From JAPOUP01 sp965201085 (lineage in GTDB: Bacteria; Pseudomonadota; Alphaproteobacteria; Rhodobacterales; Rhodobacteraceae), in NCBI GenBank assembly GCA_965201085.1, contig CBDAVS010000030.1, positions 1 through 64,000 on the forward strand: DNA of 64,000 nt, read 5' to 3'. The notes below the pieces were generated by a model. That model saw only the letters and a list, made by a program, of their open reading frames with translations. It ran no database searches and was not told the DNA's origin. Below, in pieces: positions 35,882-45,187 of the stretch. The position numbers and the translations under genes are program-made. Each line of letters opens with the position of its first letter. The stretch's first letter is position 1.

Positions 35882-37507
35882 ATGAGTCGGGAGCGCGTCC
35901 ATCTCTTTGACACGACCCTGCGGGACGGGCAGCAGACTCATGGAATCGTTTTTTCCGCCTCCGACAAACTACTGATCGTTGAACTGCTCGATACCCTCGG
36001 TCTGGATTATATCGAGGGTGGTTGGCCCGGCGCAAATCCCACGGATACCGCGTTCTTCGAAACCTTGCCCCGGACAAATGCTGTCTTTACGGCGTTTGGC
36101 ATGACCAAACGAACCGGTCGCAGTCCGGAGAACGATGATGTTCTGGCCGCGGTGATCAACGCCAACACCCCGGCGGTCTGTTTGGTGGGTAAGGCACATG
36201 ATTTTCATGTCGAGACCGCGCTAGGAGTCACGCTTGGCGAGAACCTCGACAATATCGCCGCCTCTATGGCTCATCTCAAAGCCAAGGGCCGTGAACCGCT
36301 GTTCGATGCCGAGCATTTCTTTGACGGTTACAAGGCCAATCCCGAATATACCCTGGACTGTCTGAGGGCGGCATATCATTCTGGAGCCCGCTGGGTCGTG
36401 CTTTGCGATACCAACGGGGGTGCTCTTCCGGCCGAGGTCGCGCAGATCACCGAGGCTGTCATCGCCGCTGGCATCCCCGGCACCCATCTGGGAATTCACA
36501 CCCACGACGACACCGGAAATGCGGTTGCCAATACCCTTGCGGCTGTCGACGCGGGCGCGCGACAGATTCAAGGCACACTCAATGGCTTGGGTGAACGCTG
36601 CGGTAACGCCAATCTCACTTCGCTTATTCCCACGCTTCTGCTTAAACCGCACTACAGCGACAGATATGAAATCGGTGTGACGCGGCGCGGGCTCGCGGGT
36701 CTGACCCGTACCAGCCGTCTGTTTGACGACATAATCAACCGGGTTCCGGATAAAACCGCCCCATATGTCGGAGCTTCCGCGTTCGCTCACAAAGCTGGAC
36801 TTCATGCAAGTGCGATCCTTAAGGATCCCTCGACCTACGAACACATCGAGCCGGCGCATGTGGGCAACGATCGGATCATCCCGGTATCAAACCAGGCGGG
36901 TCAATCAAATCTGCGCAAGCGACTGCACGACATGGGTCAGGAGGTGGATCCAAAGGACGGAGTGATCGGTCGGATTCTGGATCTGGTCAAACGAAGGGAG
37001 GAAAGGGGCTACAGCTACGAAACGGCGCAGGCTAGTTTCGAGCTTCTTGCGCGTGCGGAGCTTGGACTCCGGCCTGACTATTTTGATGTCGAGCGCTACC
37101 GTGTTATCACCGAGCGGCGGCGGAACGCCAAGGGTGAAATCGTGGTTGAATCGGAAGCGGTGGTGTCAGTTGCGTTGCACGGCACCAGCCGAACAAGCTA
37201 TTTCAAGAATGAGCATCCACAGAACCTGCACGATGACGGACCGGTCAATGCGCTTTGGCAGGCGCTTAAAGCGGATCTTGGGCGCTATCAGCAGAAAGTC
37301 GAGGATATGCGGCTCGTCGACTTCAAGGTTCGCATCACGCAGGGTGGCACTGAAGCGGTGACCCGTGTCATCATCGATTTCACGGATGGAGAAGGGTATG
37401 AATGGTCGACGGTCGGTGTCTCCGCAAACATCGTCGACGCGAGTTTCGAAGCGCTTGTGGATGCCATCAACTGGAAACTGGTCCGCGACGAGGCGGCTTC
37501 GGGATGA
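35882..37507 (+). CDS. cimA: Citramalate synthase
   Basis: Enzyme of 541 residues of the CimA group of the isopropylmalate-synthase family, condensing pyruvate and acetyl-CoA to (R)-citramalate for isoleucine synthesis. The catalytic barrel begins VHLFDTTLRDGQQTHG; the metal and substrate sites are in HIHTHDDTGNAVANTLAAV-like GIHTHDDTGN and NGLGERCGNANL. The C-terminal half has the LeuA regulatory dimer domain (VDFKVRITQGGTEAVTRV). I set the start at 35882, where the protein family begins; the in-frame extension to 35702 runs back into cysS. The stop overlaps the methyltransferase start. Confidence 0.92.
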   Translation: MSRERVHLFDTTLRDGQQTHGIVFSASDKLLIVELLDTLGLDYIEGGWPGANPTDTAFFETLPRTNAVFTAFGMTKRTGRSPENDDVLAAVINANTPAVCLVGKAHDFHVETALGVTLGENLDNIAASMAHLKAKGREPLFDAEHFFDGYKANPEYTLDCLRAAYHSGARWVVLCDTNGGALPAEVAQITEAVIAAGIPGTHLGIHTHDDTGNAVANTLAAVDAGARQIQGTLNGLGERCGNANLTSLIPTLLLKPHYSDRYEIGVTRRGLAGLTRTSRLFDDIINRVPDKTAPYVGASAFAHKAGLHASAILKDPSTYEHIEPAHVGNDRIIPVSNQAGQSNLRKRLHDMGQEVDPKDGVIGRILDLVKRREERGYSYETAQASFELLARAELGLRPDYFDVERYRVITERRRNAKGEIVVESEAVVSVALHGTSRTSYFKNEHPQNLHDDGPVNALWQALKADLGRYQQKVEDMRLVDFKVRITQGGTEAVTRVIIDFTDGEGYEWSTVGVSANIVDASFEALVDAINWKLVRDEAASG

Positions 37508-38217
37508 GCGATGCATTCTTCAGACTCTACAGAAATCTTGACCGTGAAGGGCCCGGAGAACCGGAAGATGTGTTCTGGGCCGCCGATATCCTGAACCTCC
37601 CGCCGGACGCTCGAATATGCGACGCGGGTTGCGGGTCCGGCGGTGATATGCCGTCCCTTCTGGACGTCGCACCAAAAGGTAGGGTGACGGCCGTCGACTC
37701 TCACAGGCCCTTCATCGATGAACTTTTGGTTCGAGTTGACGCCGATGAGACTAGGGTCGTTGCCTATGCCGGCAGCATGGCCAAACTCAAAGGGCCGTTC
37801 GACCTCATCTGGTCAGCCGGAGCGGTTTATTTTCTGGGGATCGAGAAATGCCTGTCGGTCTGGCGACCGGCCCTGGCCAAAACCGGTGCCATCGCGTTTT
37901 CCCATCCCTGTCACTTCGCTAACACTCCATCAGAAGCCGCCGTGGCATTCTGGATGGGTGAGTGCGAGGTAACCGATGCCGCCGGAATCGACGGGCAGGT
38001 GCGACGCTCCGGATACGAAACGCTTGCGGTGCGTCGGGTGTCGAATGTCGCATGGGAGGCCTATTACGGATCGCTCCAGGCCCGGATCCTGGCACTTCGC
38101 GCCGGTTCGGATGAAGCCTTGAACGCCGTGCTCGACGCATCCCAATCCGAGATCGACGACTGGACAATGGTTAGGGACGAGACCGGTTACCTGCTGAGTG
38201 TGGTTAGCCCCGCATGA
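37504..38217 (+). CDS. Class I SAM-dependent methyltransferase
   Basis: Protein of 237 residues with the SAM-binding motif ICDAGCGSGGDMPSLL near residue 37, an acidic end of strand 2 in VTAVDSHRPFIDEL and a strand-4 motif DLIWSAGAVYFLG. Its target is not known. The start overlaps the cimA stop as ATGA, and its own stop overlaps the next start in the same way, so the three genes are translated as a coupled set. The same neighbours are common in Rhodobacterales (recalled). Confidence 0.82.
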   Translation: MSDAFFRLYRNLDREGPGEPEDVFWAADILNLPPDARICDAGCGSGGDMPSLLDVAPKGRVTAVDSHRPFIDELLVRVDADETRVVAYAGSMAKLKGPFDLIWSAGAVYFLGIEKCLSVWRPALAKTGAIAFSHPCHFANTPSEAAVAFWMGECEVTDAAGIDGQVRRSGYETLAVRRVSNVAWEAYYGSLQARILALRAGSDEALNAVLDASQSEIDDWTMVRDETGYLLSVVSPA

Positions 38218-38960
38218 GTCTTTCTACTTGTGCGGAGATCGTGCGCCGGGGTGACCCCGATAGGTTTCTCGCCGCGATGGCGGCGCCTCCCAAGGTTCGG
38301 TCGGCACTGATTCCGATCTATGCCTTCAATGTGGAGATCGCCCGTGCGGTGTGGTCGCTCCATGAGCCGATGATCGCCCGCATCCGGCTGCAATGGTGGC
38401 GGGACGCGCTGCAGGAGATCGCCGGTCAGGGACGGGTCCGAAACCACGAAGTGGTGGTTCCGTTGGCCGGTGTTCTGGATACTGAAACGGTGAGTTTGCT
38501 TGATGCGTTGATCTGCGTGAGGCATCTGGATCTAGAACGGCGTCCCTTCGAGATTGAGGATGAACTTACGGAATACCTTGACCGAACCGCCGGTAATCTC
38601 ATGCTGGCCGTGTCACGTGCCATCGGAGTTTTGGGTTTCGAATACGTCATCCGTGACATCGCTTGGGCGTCGGGTCTTGCCAATCTGTTTCTCGCGGTGC
38701 CCAGAATTCGCTCCAAGGGATATGAGCCGTTTGCCGATTCCTCGCCAACAGCGTTGCAGAAGCTTGCGGGGCAGGGGCTAGTGCGTCTTCCAGGCGTACA
38801 ACCGCCGAAACAGGTGAGGCCGGTAATTCTTGCGACCTGGCGCGCACGGCGGATTCTACGCCTTGCGCATTGCCTTCCAGAACGGATTGTATCAGGAAAA
38901 CTTGGTGGTTCGGAGTTCGTACGCAGGGTCGGTCTGCTCTGGCGGGCTGTCGCGACCTGA
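38214..38960 (+). CDS. Squalene/phytoene synthase-fold protein (NDUFAF6-like)
   Basis: Protein of 248 residues with the fold of squalene/phytoene synthases: PKVRSALIPIYAFNVEIARA, then RIRLQWWRDAL, and YLDRTAGNLMLAVSRAIG. The two Asp-rich motifs that bind diphosphate through Mg are absent, so prenyl condensation is not expected. This matches the NDUFAF6 group, which helps assemble respiratory complex I in mitochondria and is common in alphaproteobacteria. The start overlaps the methyltransferase stop by four bases. Confidence 0.78.
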   Translation: MSLSTCAEIVRRGDPDRFLAAMAAPPKVRSALIPIYAFNVEIARAVWSLHEPMIARIRLQWWRDALQEIAGQGRVRNHEVVVPLAGVLDTETVSLLDALICVRHLDLERRPFEIEDELTEYLDRTAGNLMLAVSRAIGVLGFEYVIRDIAWASGLANLFLAVPRIRSKGYEPFADSSPTALQKLAGQGLVRLPGVQPPKQVRPVILATWRARRILRLAHCLPERIVSGKLGGSEFVRRVGLLWRAVAT

Positions 38961-39129
38961 CTTTGGATCATCGATAGATGGGGCCGGAGGTTACCTTTAT
39001 CCGGCGGTTCAAGTTATCCGCATGGAGGAAGATCTCAACGATTTTCGGCGTTTTCGCCACAGCTTGTTCGCTTCGCGGGTCGCTGAGCAACAGGGTATAT
39101 CTCTTAAGCGGTCACCACCATTGCCTATG

Positions 39130-39500
39130 TAGTGTCCGCCAGAAAACCTCCAAGTCATAGATTTTTCGCGGTAAATAACGGATTCCGCCTTGAAAGGATT
39201 CACCGGATATGGCAGTCAGGGTATGCCGCGGAATCCGGCAATCCTCCCCTTCAGGAGGCCCCCATGCGCAAGGTCCACGAACTCCAGCGGCGGCCCGGCG
39301 CCCCCGACATCAGGAGGATCAGGCCGACCGTCAGATCGAGGGACGACATCCCGGCGATCCTGATCGGCCTCCAGGACCCCTGCAGCGACGAAGGGATCCG
39401 AAAGCGGCTGTCCGGGTTTCCGGGCAGGATGGTGCCGCCCGGAAAGAACCGCCGCGTCGGCAGGCCGGGGATGGAACCGTTGACCATCCTGGTGCCGGCC
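39130..39500 (+). pseudogene. ISNCY-type fossil, remnant 2
   Basis: The left end TAGTGTCCGCC at 39130 is followed after about 130 bases by the transposase beginning MRKVHELQRRPGAPDIRRIR, SRDDIPAILIGLQDP and GRPGMEPLTILV. This is the most readable copy of the transposase N-terminus, and it stays in one frame here. At about 39500 homology stops and the sequence switches to the inside of a hydrolase gene on the opposite strand. Only 370 bp of the element remain. Confidence 0.75.
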
Positions 39501-39501
39501 C

Positions 39502-39807
39502 GGCTTCAGCCAACTGACCGGCCAGAAGATGGTGGTTCCAAGGGTTTCCGCCCAGCCCGTGCGACACCGCAATCAGAGGGAATGGACCCGACGCGGGCGC
39601 CGCGTTTCTTGATGCAGTCGGTTTCCAGGGTCCGAACCGTGTTTCCGTCGCGACTGCATGTGTCGGATAGAACAACCGTACCGAGAGTTCGGTATCGGCG
39701 AATTCAGTCGAGACGCGGCTGACCCCAACGTTGTATTCCGTTTTCTGTTCCGCATGGGCGGAACCGAAAGCGAAACATGCGAACACAATCGCAGTCCATG
39801 ATTTCAT
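39502..39807 (-). pseudogene. Exported dienelactone-hydrolase-like protein, 3' part lost
   Basis: The frame begins MKSWTAIVFACFAFGSAHAE, a Sec signal peptide, and goes on TELSVRLFYPTHAVATETRF and PFPLIAVSHGLGGNPWNHHL, the first part of an alpha/beta hydrolase of the predicted dienelactone hydrolase group. After AGQLAEAG the reading runs into ISNCY fossil 2. The nucleophile, acid and His regions are missing, so the product is dead. Confidence 0.75.
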
Positions 39808-39863
39808 TTTGCGGCCGTGTATTGAGTATGAGGAGGTGAAAAATTGTTCCGCAACGCCGAGAT

Positions 39864-41087
39864 CTATGCCCCCCTTTGCCGGAATGCCAGCCAGATCAAT
39901 GCAGCCGCCGCAAGCGCCAGAAACGGCGCCATCGCAAGAATTACCGCAGTCCATCCTTCCTGCGCGGACCCGCCGGAGCAGTTCATCAGGCCACCGCTGG
40001 CAAGCGATGCGACCGTGACGCATCCGAACACAATCATGTCGTTCATACCCTGGGCTCTACCGCGTTCCTGCGTGGTATGGGCATCGGCGAGCATCGCTGT
40101 AGCGCCGATGAAGCCGAAATTCCAGCCAATACCCAAAAATATCAGCGCGACGAAGAAATTCCCCAAATCAACACCCACGAATCCAACGATACCCGACACC
40201 GCCAGAATCATAAGACCGGTCGCGACGATCCTCTCCGCGCCGAACCCGGCGATCAGGTGGCCGGTAAAAAAGCTCGGAGCAAACATCGCGACGACATGGC
40301 TCGATACAATGTCAGCCGCGTTACCAGCGGTGAATCCGCAGCCGACGACGGCCAGAGGTGTCGAAGTCATCACCAGATTCATCAATGCATAGCTGACCAT
40401 GGCGCAGATGATCGCGACCGCAATTCGGGGTGTTTTCAGGAGTTCCAGGCGGCTGCGTCCCCTCGATCGGTTCGCGCTTGATGTCGGTGGGCGCGGGATG
40501 TCCAGAAGCGGCAGGAGCGGCAATCCGACCAGATTGAGAACGATAACGGCCAAATAGACTCCGAGAAACGGCACCGCCATCGCATCGAAGCTGAATTTGG
40601 CGATCTGAGGTCCAATGATCGCAGCAGCCAGACCTCCCGCCATGACATATGAAATCGCCTTGGGCCGAAATTCATCCGAGGCGGTATCCGCCGCCGCGAA
40701 GCGGTAGAATCCGTGTGAAGACATGTAGACACCGGTAAACAGCGAGCCGATAAGAAAAATCGTGAAGCTTTGGGTGAGCAATCCCCAGGCACAGATAGCT
40801 CCACCGATGGCACCGCCGGTATTGCCCAGGAAAAATCCGACCTGTCGCCCATATCGCTGCATGATGGCTGACATCGGCGTCGCCGTCAGCATCGATCCCA
40901 ACACGATCAGCGATATCGGCAGCGTGGCGAAACAGGGATTCGACGCCAGTGACTGTCCCGCCAGCCCACCGAAGGCGAATATCATCGGCATCTGTGCGCC
41001 GAGAGTGGCCTGCGCGGCCACCAGGACCGCTACATTTCGCCGGGCGCGGCGATCATTTTCAGAAGCGGTGTTGGCGAAGGACATCAT
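39864..41087 (-). CDS. MFS transporter
   Basis: Membrane protein of 407 residues with about 12 spans and the general pattern of the major facilitator superfamily, including a loop-2 variant (MQRYGRQVGFFLG) between spans 2 and 3 and a long middle loop around RPPTSSANRSRGRSRLE. No substrate-specific motif is known to me; drug or metabolite export is typical for this clade. An ATG one codon downstream is an equally good start. It ends about 60 bases from the broken hydrolase. Confidence 0.83.
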   Translation of the reverse strand: MMSFANTASENDRRARRNVAVLVAAQATLGAQMPMIFAFGGLAGQSLASNPCFATLPISLIVLGSMLTATPMSAIMQRYGRQVGFFLGNTGGAIGGAICAWGLLTQSFTIFLIGSLFTGVYMSSHGFYRFAAADTASDEFRPKAISYVMAGGLAAAIIGPQIAKFSFDAMAVPFLGVYLAVIVLNLVGLPLLPLLDIPRPPTSSANRSRGRSRLELLKTPRIAVAIICAMVSYALMNLVMTSTPLAVVGCGFTAGNAADIVSSHVVAMFAPSFFTGHLIAGFGAERIVATGLMILAVSGIVGFVGVDLGNFFVALIFLGIGWNFGFIGATAMLADAHTTQERGRAQGMNDMIVFGCVTVASLASGGLMNCSGGSAQEGWTAVILAMAPFLALAAAALIWLAFRQRGA

Positions 41088-41126
41088 AGGCTACCGCTTA
41101 CTGACCCATGGGAGATAGTGAAACCG

Positions 41127-42395
41127 CTAAATCGCCTTTTCGATAACATGTGCGAACGAACCACAGACCCGTCCGGCCCGAAGTCCCATAGGAGGCAGTT
41201 CCACACCTTCCGCGTCCCAGGCCCGAAACAACGGCTGCCCGTCCGAGCGTATGGTCTTGGTGTAGTGGAACTCATGCGCCGCAAGGGCCACGTTAAACGG
41301 ACCGCCCAGCGGAACGAGTCTTCTGTAGCCAAGATGCAGTTTCGGCTTTTCGAAGCTGGTTTCAAGCGGCAGTAATCCGGCCATTCCATGGCGGGTTCCC
41401 TTCGCGTCAACCAATGTATTTCCAAGTATCATGTATCCACCACATTCTCCATAAATTACAGTATTTTGTGCCGATTCTTTAAGGCTTTTCATAAATCTCC
41501 CCGCCGCGGCGAGTTCACCCGCATACAGTTCCGGATAACCTCCGGGTAGCATGACCAGATCGGACGCGGGCGCGGGGTCATCCGAAAGTGGAGAGAAGGG
41601 CATGATTTCCGCACCACGTTCCCGCCAGCCCTGAAGCAGATGCGGATAGGCGAAGGCGAAGGCGGCGTCCGAGGCTATGGCGATTTTCTGCGCGGGCGGC
41701 GCGAGAGCGGAATTCGGTCCGGCTTTCGGCAACTCGGTCGCCAGAGCGGTAAACGCATCAAGATCGACCGCGGCTCCGATGAGGTCGGCCGCCCTCTCCA
41801 CAAAATCGTCCAGATCCGGGCGTTCACTGGCCTGCAGGAGGCCAAGATGCCGTGAGGGATGGGCGAGATCGGTTTGTCGCGGTACGGCCCCCAGCACCGG
41901 AATGTCGCAGGAATCCAAGGCGGTGCGCAGCATTCGTTCATGGCGAACGCTGCCGATGTGATTGAGTATTATGCCTGCGATATGAACGTCTGGGTCGTGT
42001 CGAGCGAAGCCGTTCGCGAGTGGCGCGGCTGACTGTGCCATACGGGCAGCGTCTATGATTAGCACAACCGGCGCGTCGAGAATACGGGCGATATCCGCCG
42101 TGGCCCCACGTCCTTGGGGAGGCGCACCGTCAAATAGACCCATCGCACCTTCGATGAGCAGAAGATCCCGGGTCCATGCGAGTTCGCGGATACGGTCAGC
42201 CGACATCGCCCATGCATCCAGGTTGAGGCATGGTGAGCCGCAGGCGGATTCATGAAATCTTGGATCGATGTAATCGGGACCTGACTTCGCGCTTCGAACG
42301 TTTTCCCCTCGACGCGCGAGCAGCCTTAGAAGGCCCAGGGTAATGATTGTCTTACCGCTGCCTGAAGTCGGGGAGGAAAGGATCAGGCAGGGCAT
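41127..42395 (-). CDS. cobB: Cobyrinate a,c-diamide synthase
   Basis: Amidase of 422 residues that uses ATP and glutamine to amidate side chains a and c of (hydrogeno)byrinate. The N-terminal ATPase half starts LILSSPTSGSGKTIITLGLL (P-loop) with SGPDYIDPRFH and LLIEGAMGLFDG. The C-terminal glutaminase-like half has YGECGGYMILG with the catalytic Cys and HEFHYTKT with the His. I place the start at 42395 (MPCLILSS); the frame is open further upstream without homology. It is divergent from cbiD and cobK across about 350 bases. Confidence 0.92.
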   Translation of the reverse strand: MPCLILSSPTSGSGKTIITLGLLRLLARRGENVRSAKSGPDYIDPRFHESACGSPCLNLDAWAMSADRIRELAWTRDLLLIEGAMGLFDGAPPQGRGATADIARILDAPVVLIIDAARMAQSAAPLANGFARHDPDVHIAGIILNHIGSVRHERMLRTALDSCDIPVLGAVPRQTDLAHPSRHLGLLQASERPDLDDFVERAADLIGAAVDLDAFTALATELPKAGPNSALAPPAQKIAIASDAAFAFAYPHLLQGWRERGAEIMPFSPLSDDPAPASDLVMLPGGYPELYAGELAAAGRFMKSLKESAQNTVIYGECGGYMILGNTLVDAKGTRHGMAGLLPLETSFEKPKLHLGYRRLVPLGGPFNVALAAHEFHYTKTIRSDGQPLFRAWDAEGVELPPMGLRAGRVCGSFAHVIEKAI

Positions 42396-42749
42396 GTCAT
42401 GACTTCGTCTCGGTGGCGAAAACCTAAGCCAGACCGTATGGGACCAGGTAATCCTTCGATGGCATTGACGGCAAGTCCCTGACCGAATGGCACAAAGCCT
42501 CGCATTGCATCGCAGCAAGGTCTTGACGGACAGGGTGAGTTCACAATGAAGCGGATGTTCCTGAAGGAAATACGCCTTCGTTTCATCGAAAAACATTTGA
42601 GCCCAACCGTCATATGTGAAGCGGTCGCCGTTCCAATGGCGGGAGATGGAAGGATCGGATGAACGGTGTTCGGTTTGGCCATTGGGTGACTATCGCTCTT
42701 CAATTTTGGAAGGGAAAGTCCATGGAGGCAGGGAATCACATGATTGGCG
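42396..42749 (-). other. Spacer between cobB and cbiD with an unassigned coding-like stretch
   Basis: On the minus strand, between about 42705 and 42400, an open frame reads ISRHWNGDRFTYDGWAQMFF and ETKAYFLQEHPLHCELTLSV without a clear start codon before its upstream TAG. It looks like real protein text, but I cannot name the family. It could be a remnant of another cobalamin or unrelated gene. Promoters for the two divergent transcripts should lie here too; no strong boxes are evident. Confidence 0.4.
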
Positions 42750-43826
42750 ATGTCGGACGATGCGCTTATATTCCGCATGATGATTGATCGCGTAAACAGG
42801 GAATTGCGGCGGGGTTGGACCACCGGTGCCTGTGCGACAGCGGCGACAAAAGCGGCGCTGGAAGGTCTCTGGGGCGGGAAATTCCCGGAAAACGTGACGA
42901 TCACACTACCACGAGGGGAGACTCCGACATTCTCATTGGCCCATCGGCGATCAGATGGCAGATGGGCGGAGTGCGGCATAATCAAGGATGCCGGTGACGA
43001 TCCGGATGTAACCCATGGCAGTCTCGTGATCTCTCGGGTGGCGACATCGGCTGGAGGTCTGACGTTTCGCGCGGGGGAAGGCGTTGGAACGGTCACAATG
43101 TCGGGTTTGCCCGTTCCACCAGGAGAACCGGCGATAAATCCCGTGCCCCGCCAGATGATACGACAGGTCGTCGAGGAACGCGCCGCGACATTCGGGAAGG
43201 CGCCTGACATCGATGTGACGATCTCGATTCCGGGAGGGGTCGAGATCGCCCGAAGGACATGGAACCCGCGTCTTGGGATAGAGGGGGGGCTCTCCATTCT
43301 TGGCACCACGGGAATTGTGAGGCCATTCAGCTGCTCGGCATGGATCGCATCCATCCATCGCGGAATTGACGTCGCGCGGGCCTCGGGGATCGCTCATCTG
43401 GCGGGATGCACTGGATCGACAAGCGAGCGAACCGTACAGGCACTCTACAGCCTTTCGGATCATGCGATGATCGACATGGGTGATTTTGCCGGAGGGATGC
43501 TGAAGTATCTGAGGAAGAATCCCGTTGAACGCCTTTCCATCGGAGGGGGTATCGGTAAAATCACGAAGCTGGCACAGGGTGCGATGGATTTGCATTCTTC
43601 GCGCAGTCAGGTGGATCTTGACCGGTTGGCCAGGGAATTCGGGATACCCGCACTGTCGTCAGTGGTTTCTGCATCACAAGCTTCCGAAATGATCGGGCCG
43701 GATCTGGCGGTGCGCATGAGCGGGATGGCGAAAGAGAGGGTTAGGCGGTTCCTTGCGGGGACGGGCATGGATGTGGACGTCGTGGTGGTCGGACGATCGG
43801 GAGAGATTCTCGCGAGGAGTGGATAG
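42750..43826 (+). CDS. cbiD: Cobalt-precorrin-5B C1-methyltransferase
   Basis: Corrin-ring methyltransferase of 358 residues, adding the C1 methyl group in CbiD-type pathways. The diagnostic beginning RRGWTTGACATAATKAALEGL is present, as are KDAGDDPDVTHG, GGVEIARRTWNPRLGIEGGL and the LSIGGGIGKITKLAQG segment. I prefer the ATG at 42750; a TTG two codons upstream is possible, and the usual family start lies close to the RRGWTTG motif. The stop is followed directly by the cobK ATG. Confidence 0.9.
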   Translation: MSDDALIFRMMIDRVNRELRRGWTTGACATAATKAALEGLWGGKFPENVTITLPRGETPTFSLAHRRSDGRWAECGIIKDAGDDPDVTHGSLVISRVATSAGGLTFRAGEGVGTVTMSGLPVPPGEPAINPVPRQMIRQVVEERAATFGKAPDIDVTISIPGGVEIARRTWNPRLGIEGGLSILGTTGIVRPFSCSAWIASIHRGIDVARASGIAHLAGCTGSTSERTVQALYSLSDHAMIDMGDFAGGMLKYLRKNPVERLSIGGGIGKITKLAQGAMDLHSSRSQVDLDRLAREFGIPALSSVVSASQASEMIGPDLAVRMSGMAKERVRRFLAGTGMDVDVVVVGRSGEILARSG

Positions 43827-44561
43827 ATGCGGCTTCTGTTGCTCGCAGGTAGCGGCGAGGCTCGCACCATTGCCACAGCATTGGCGGCGATGGAAGAGGT
43901 TGAGGGATTCGCGTCATTGGCCGGCGCTACCAGTAGGCCGGCACAACTCGCCCTTCCGACCCGCATCGGTGGGTTTGGCGGCGATGCCGCATTCGAATGC
44001 TATCTTGAAAGCAGGGGGATCGACGCGGTGCTTGATGCCACGCATCCATTCGCGGCTCGGGTGACCGCGCGGACGGCCCGGATATGCACGGGAAAGGGAC
44101 TGCCGCATTCCATTTTGCTGCGGCCTGAATGGGAATCCGGGCCCGGGGATAGATGGCATTTTTTCGATCGGGAGGAAGAGGTTTCGGAACTCATCCAGAA
44201 GGGTGAGACCGTCTTTCTGGCAACGGGTGCGCAGTCGCTCGACAGGTTCAGGAATCTATGTGGTCGCCATGTGATCTGCCGCCAGATTGAACCGCCGCTG
44301 AGGCCATTTCCGTTTGACGGGGGCGAATACCTCATTGGCAGACCGCCTTTCAGCGTGACGGACGAAGTGAAGCTTTTCCAGCGACTTGGCGTTAATTGGC
44401 TGGTTGTCAAGAATTCCGGTGGCGCGGCGAGCCGGAGCAAACTCGATGCAGCGAGGGAACTCAGCATTGACGTTGCGCTTCAACGACGCCCATCGGTGCC
44501 GGAAGCTCTCGTTCATAGCACGGTCGAAGAGGCTCTGAAGTGGGTGCGGGAACTGACATGA
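43827..44561 (+). CDS. cobK: Precorrin-6A reductase
   Basis: NADPH-dependent reductase of 244 residues acting on precorrin-6A (CobK/CbiJ family). The N-terminus LLLLAGSGEARTIATAL, the conserved VLDATHPFAARVTARTARIC and the C-terminal VVKNSGGAASRSKLDAARE are characteristic. It begins right after the cbiD stop and overlaps the glycosylase start as ATGA, so the two cobalamin genes and the two following genes form one tight plus-strand run. Confidence 0.9.
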   Translation: MRLLLLAGSGEARTIATALAAMEEVEGFASLAGATSRPAQLALPTRIGGFGGDAAFECYLESRGIDAVLDATHPFAARVTARTARICTGKGLPHSILLRPEWESGPGDRWHFFDREEEVSELIQKGETVFLATGAQSLDRFRNLCGRHVICRQIEPPLRPFPFDGGEYLIGRPPFSVTDEVKLFQRLGVNWLVVKNSGGAASRSKLDAARELSIDVALQRRPSVPEALVHSTVEEALKWVRELT

Positions 44562-45187
44562 TCGGCCGGATTATCGAAACGCCTGAATGTGTTGCGGAAG
44601 GGGCGGCGTTTCTCGCGGACATCGAACCAAGGTTCGCCGCCGCGCTTGACGAAACCGGTCCGCTACCCCTGAGAAGGCGGCCGGACGGATTCGAGCCGCT
44701 ATTGAGCGCCATAGTCAGTCAGCAGGTGAGCGTCGCCGCCGCCAACTCGATCTGGAATCGAATCGGGAGGGCCTCGCTGGCTGACCCGGATAGGATTTTG
44801 TCCGCAAGCGACGTAGAACTACGTTCCGTCGGGCTCAGCCGCCAGAAGATCCGTTACGCCCGTGCGTTGGCTGGCGCGAATATTGACTATGCGGAGCTGC
44901 GCTCGTGCCCTGACGAGGAGGTGATCTCCATCTTGACCGCCGTCAGTGGCATCGGACGCTGGACAGCCGAGATCTACGCGATGTTCTCTCTCGGCCGTGC
45001 CGACGTTTTCGCCCCCGGTGACCTGGCATTGCAGGAATCCGCGCGGATTCTATTCAGAACCGATGGTCGCCCGAATGACCGCAGACTTCTGGATATGGCG
45101 AATGGATGGTCACCATGGCGGGCTGTTGCGGCGCGCCTTCTGTGGGCATACTACCGGGTTGCGAAAGACAGGGAAGGCATTCGATGA
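44558..45187 (+). CDS. DNA-3-methyladenine glycosylase II family (AlkA-like)
   Basis: HhH-GPD base-excision glycosylase of 209 residues removing alkylated bases from DNA. The helix-hairpin-helix with its Gly/Pro-Asp loop is VISILTAVSGIGRWTAEIYAMF, and the catalytic Asp is in FAPGDLALQESARILF. The front part FEPLLSAIVSQQVSVAAANSIW is the standard second helix region. It is shorter than E. coli AlkA (282) because it lacks the N-terminal TBP-like domain, as is usual in alphaproteobacteria. The start overlaps cobK and the end overlaps the esterase start. Confidence 0.88.
   Translation: MIGRIIETPECVAEGAAFLADIEPRFAAALDETGPLPLRRRPDGFEPLLSAIVSQQVSVAAANSIWNRIGRASLADPDRILSASDVELRSVGLSRQKIRYARALAGANIDYAELRSCPDEEVISILTAVSGIGRWTAEIYAMFSLGRADVFAPGDLALQESARILFRTDGRPNDRRLLDMANGWSPWRAVAARLLWAYYRVAKDREGIR

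Noticed and set aside
37402..37503. Longer start for the methyltransferase
   Set aside because: The extension overlaps cimA and is Arg-rich without homology. The ATGA overlap at 37504 is the normal coupled start.
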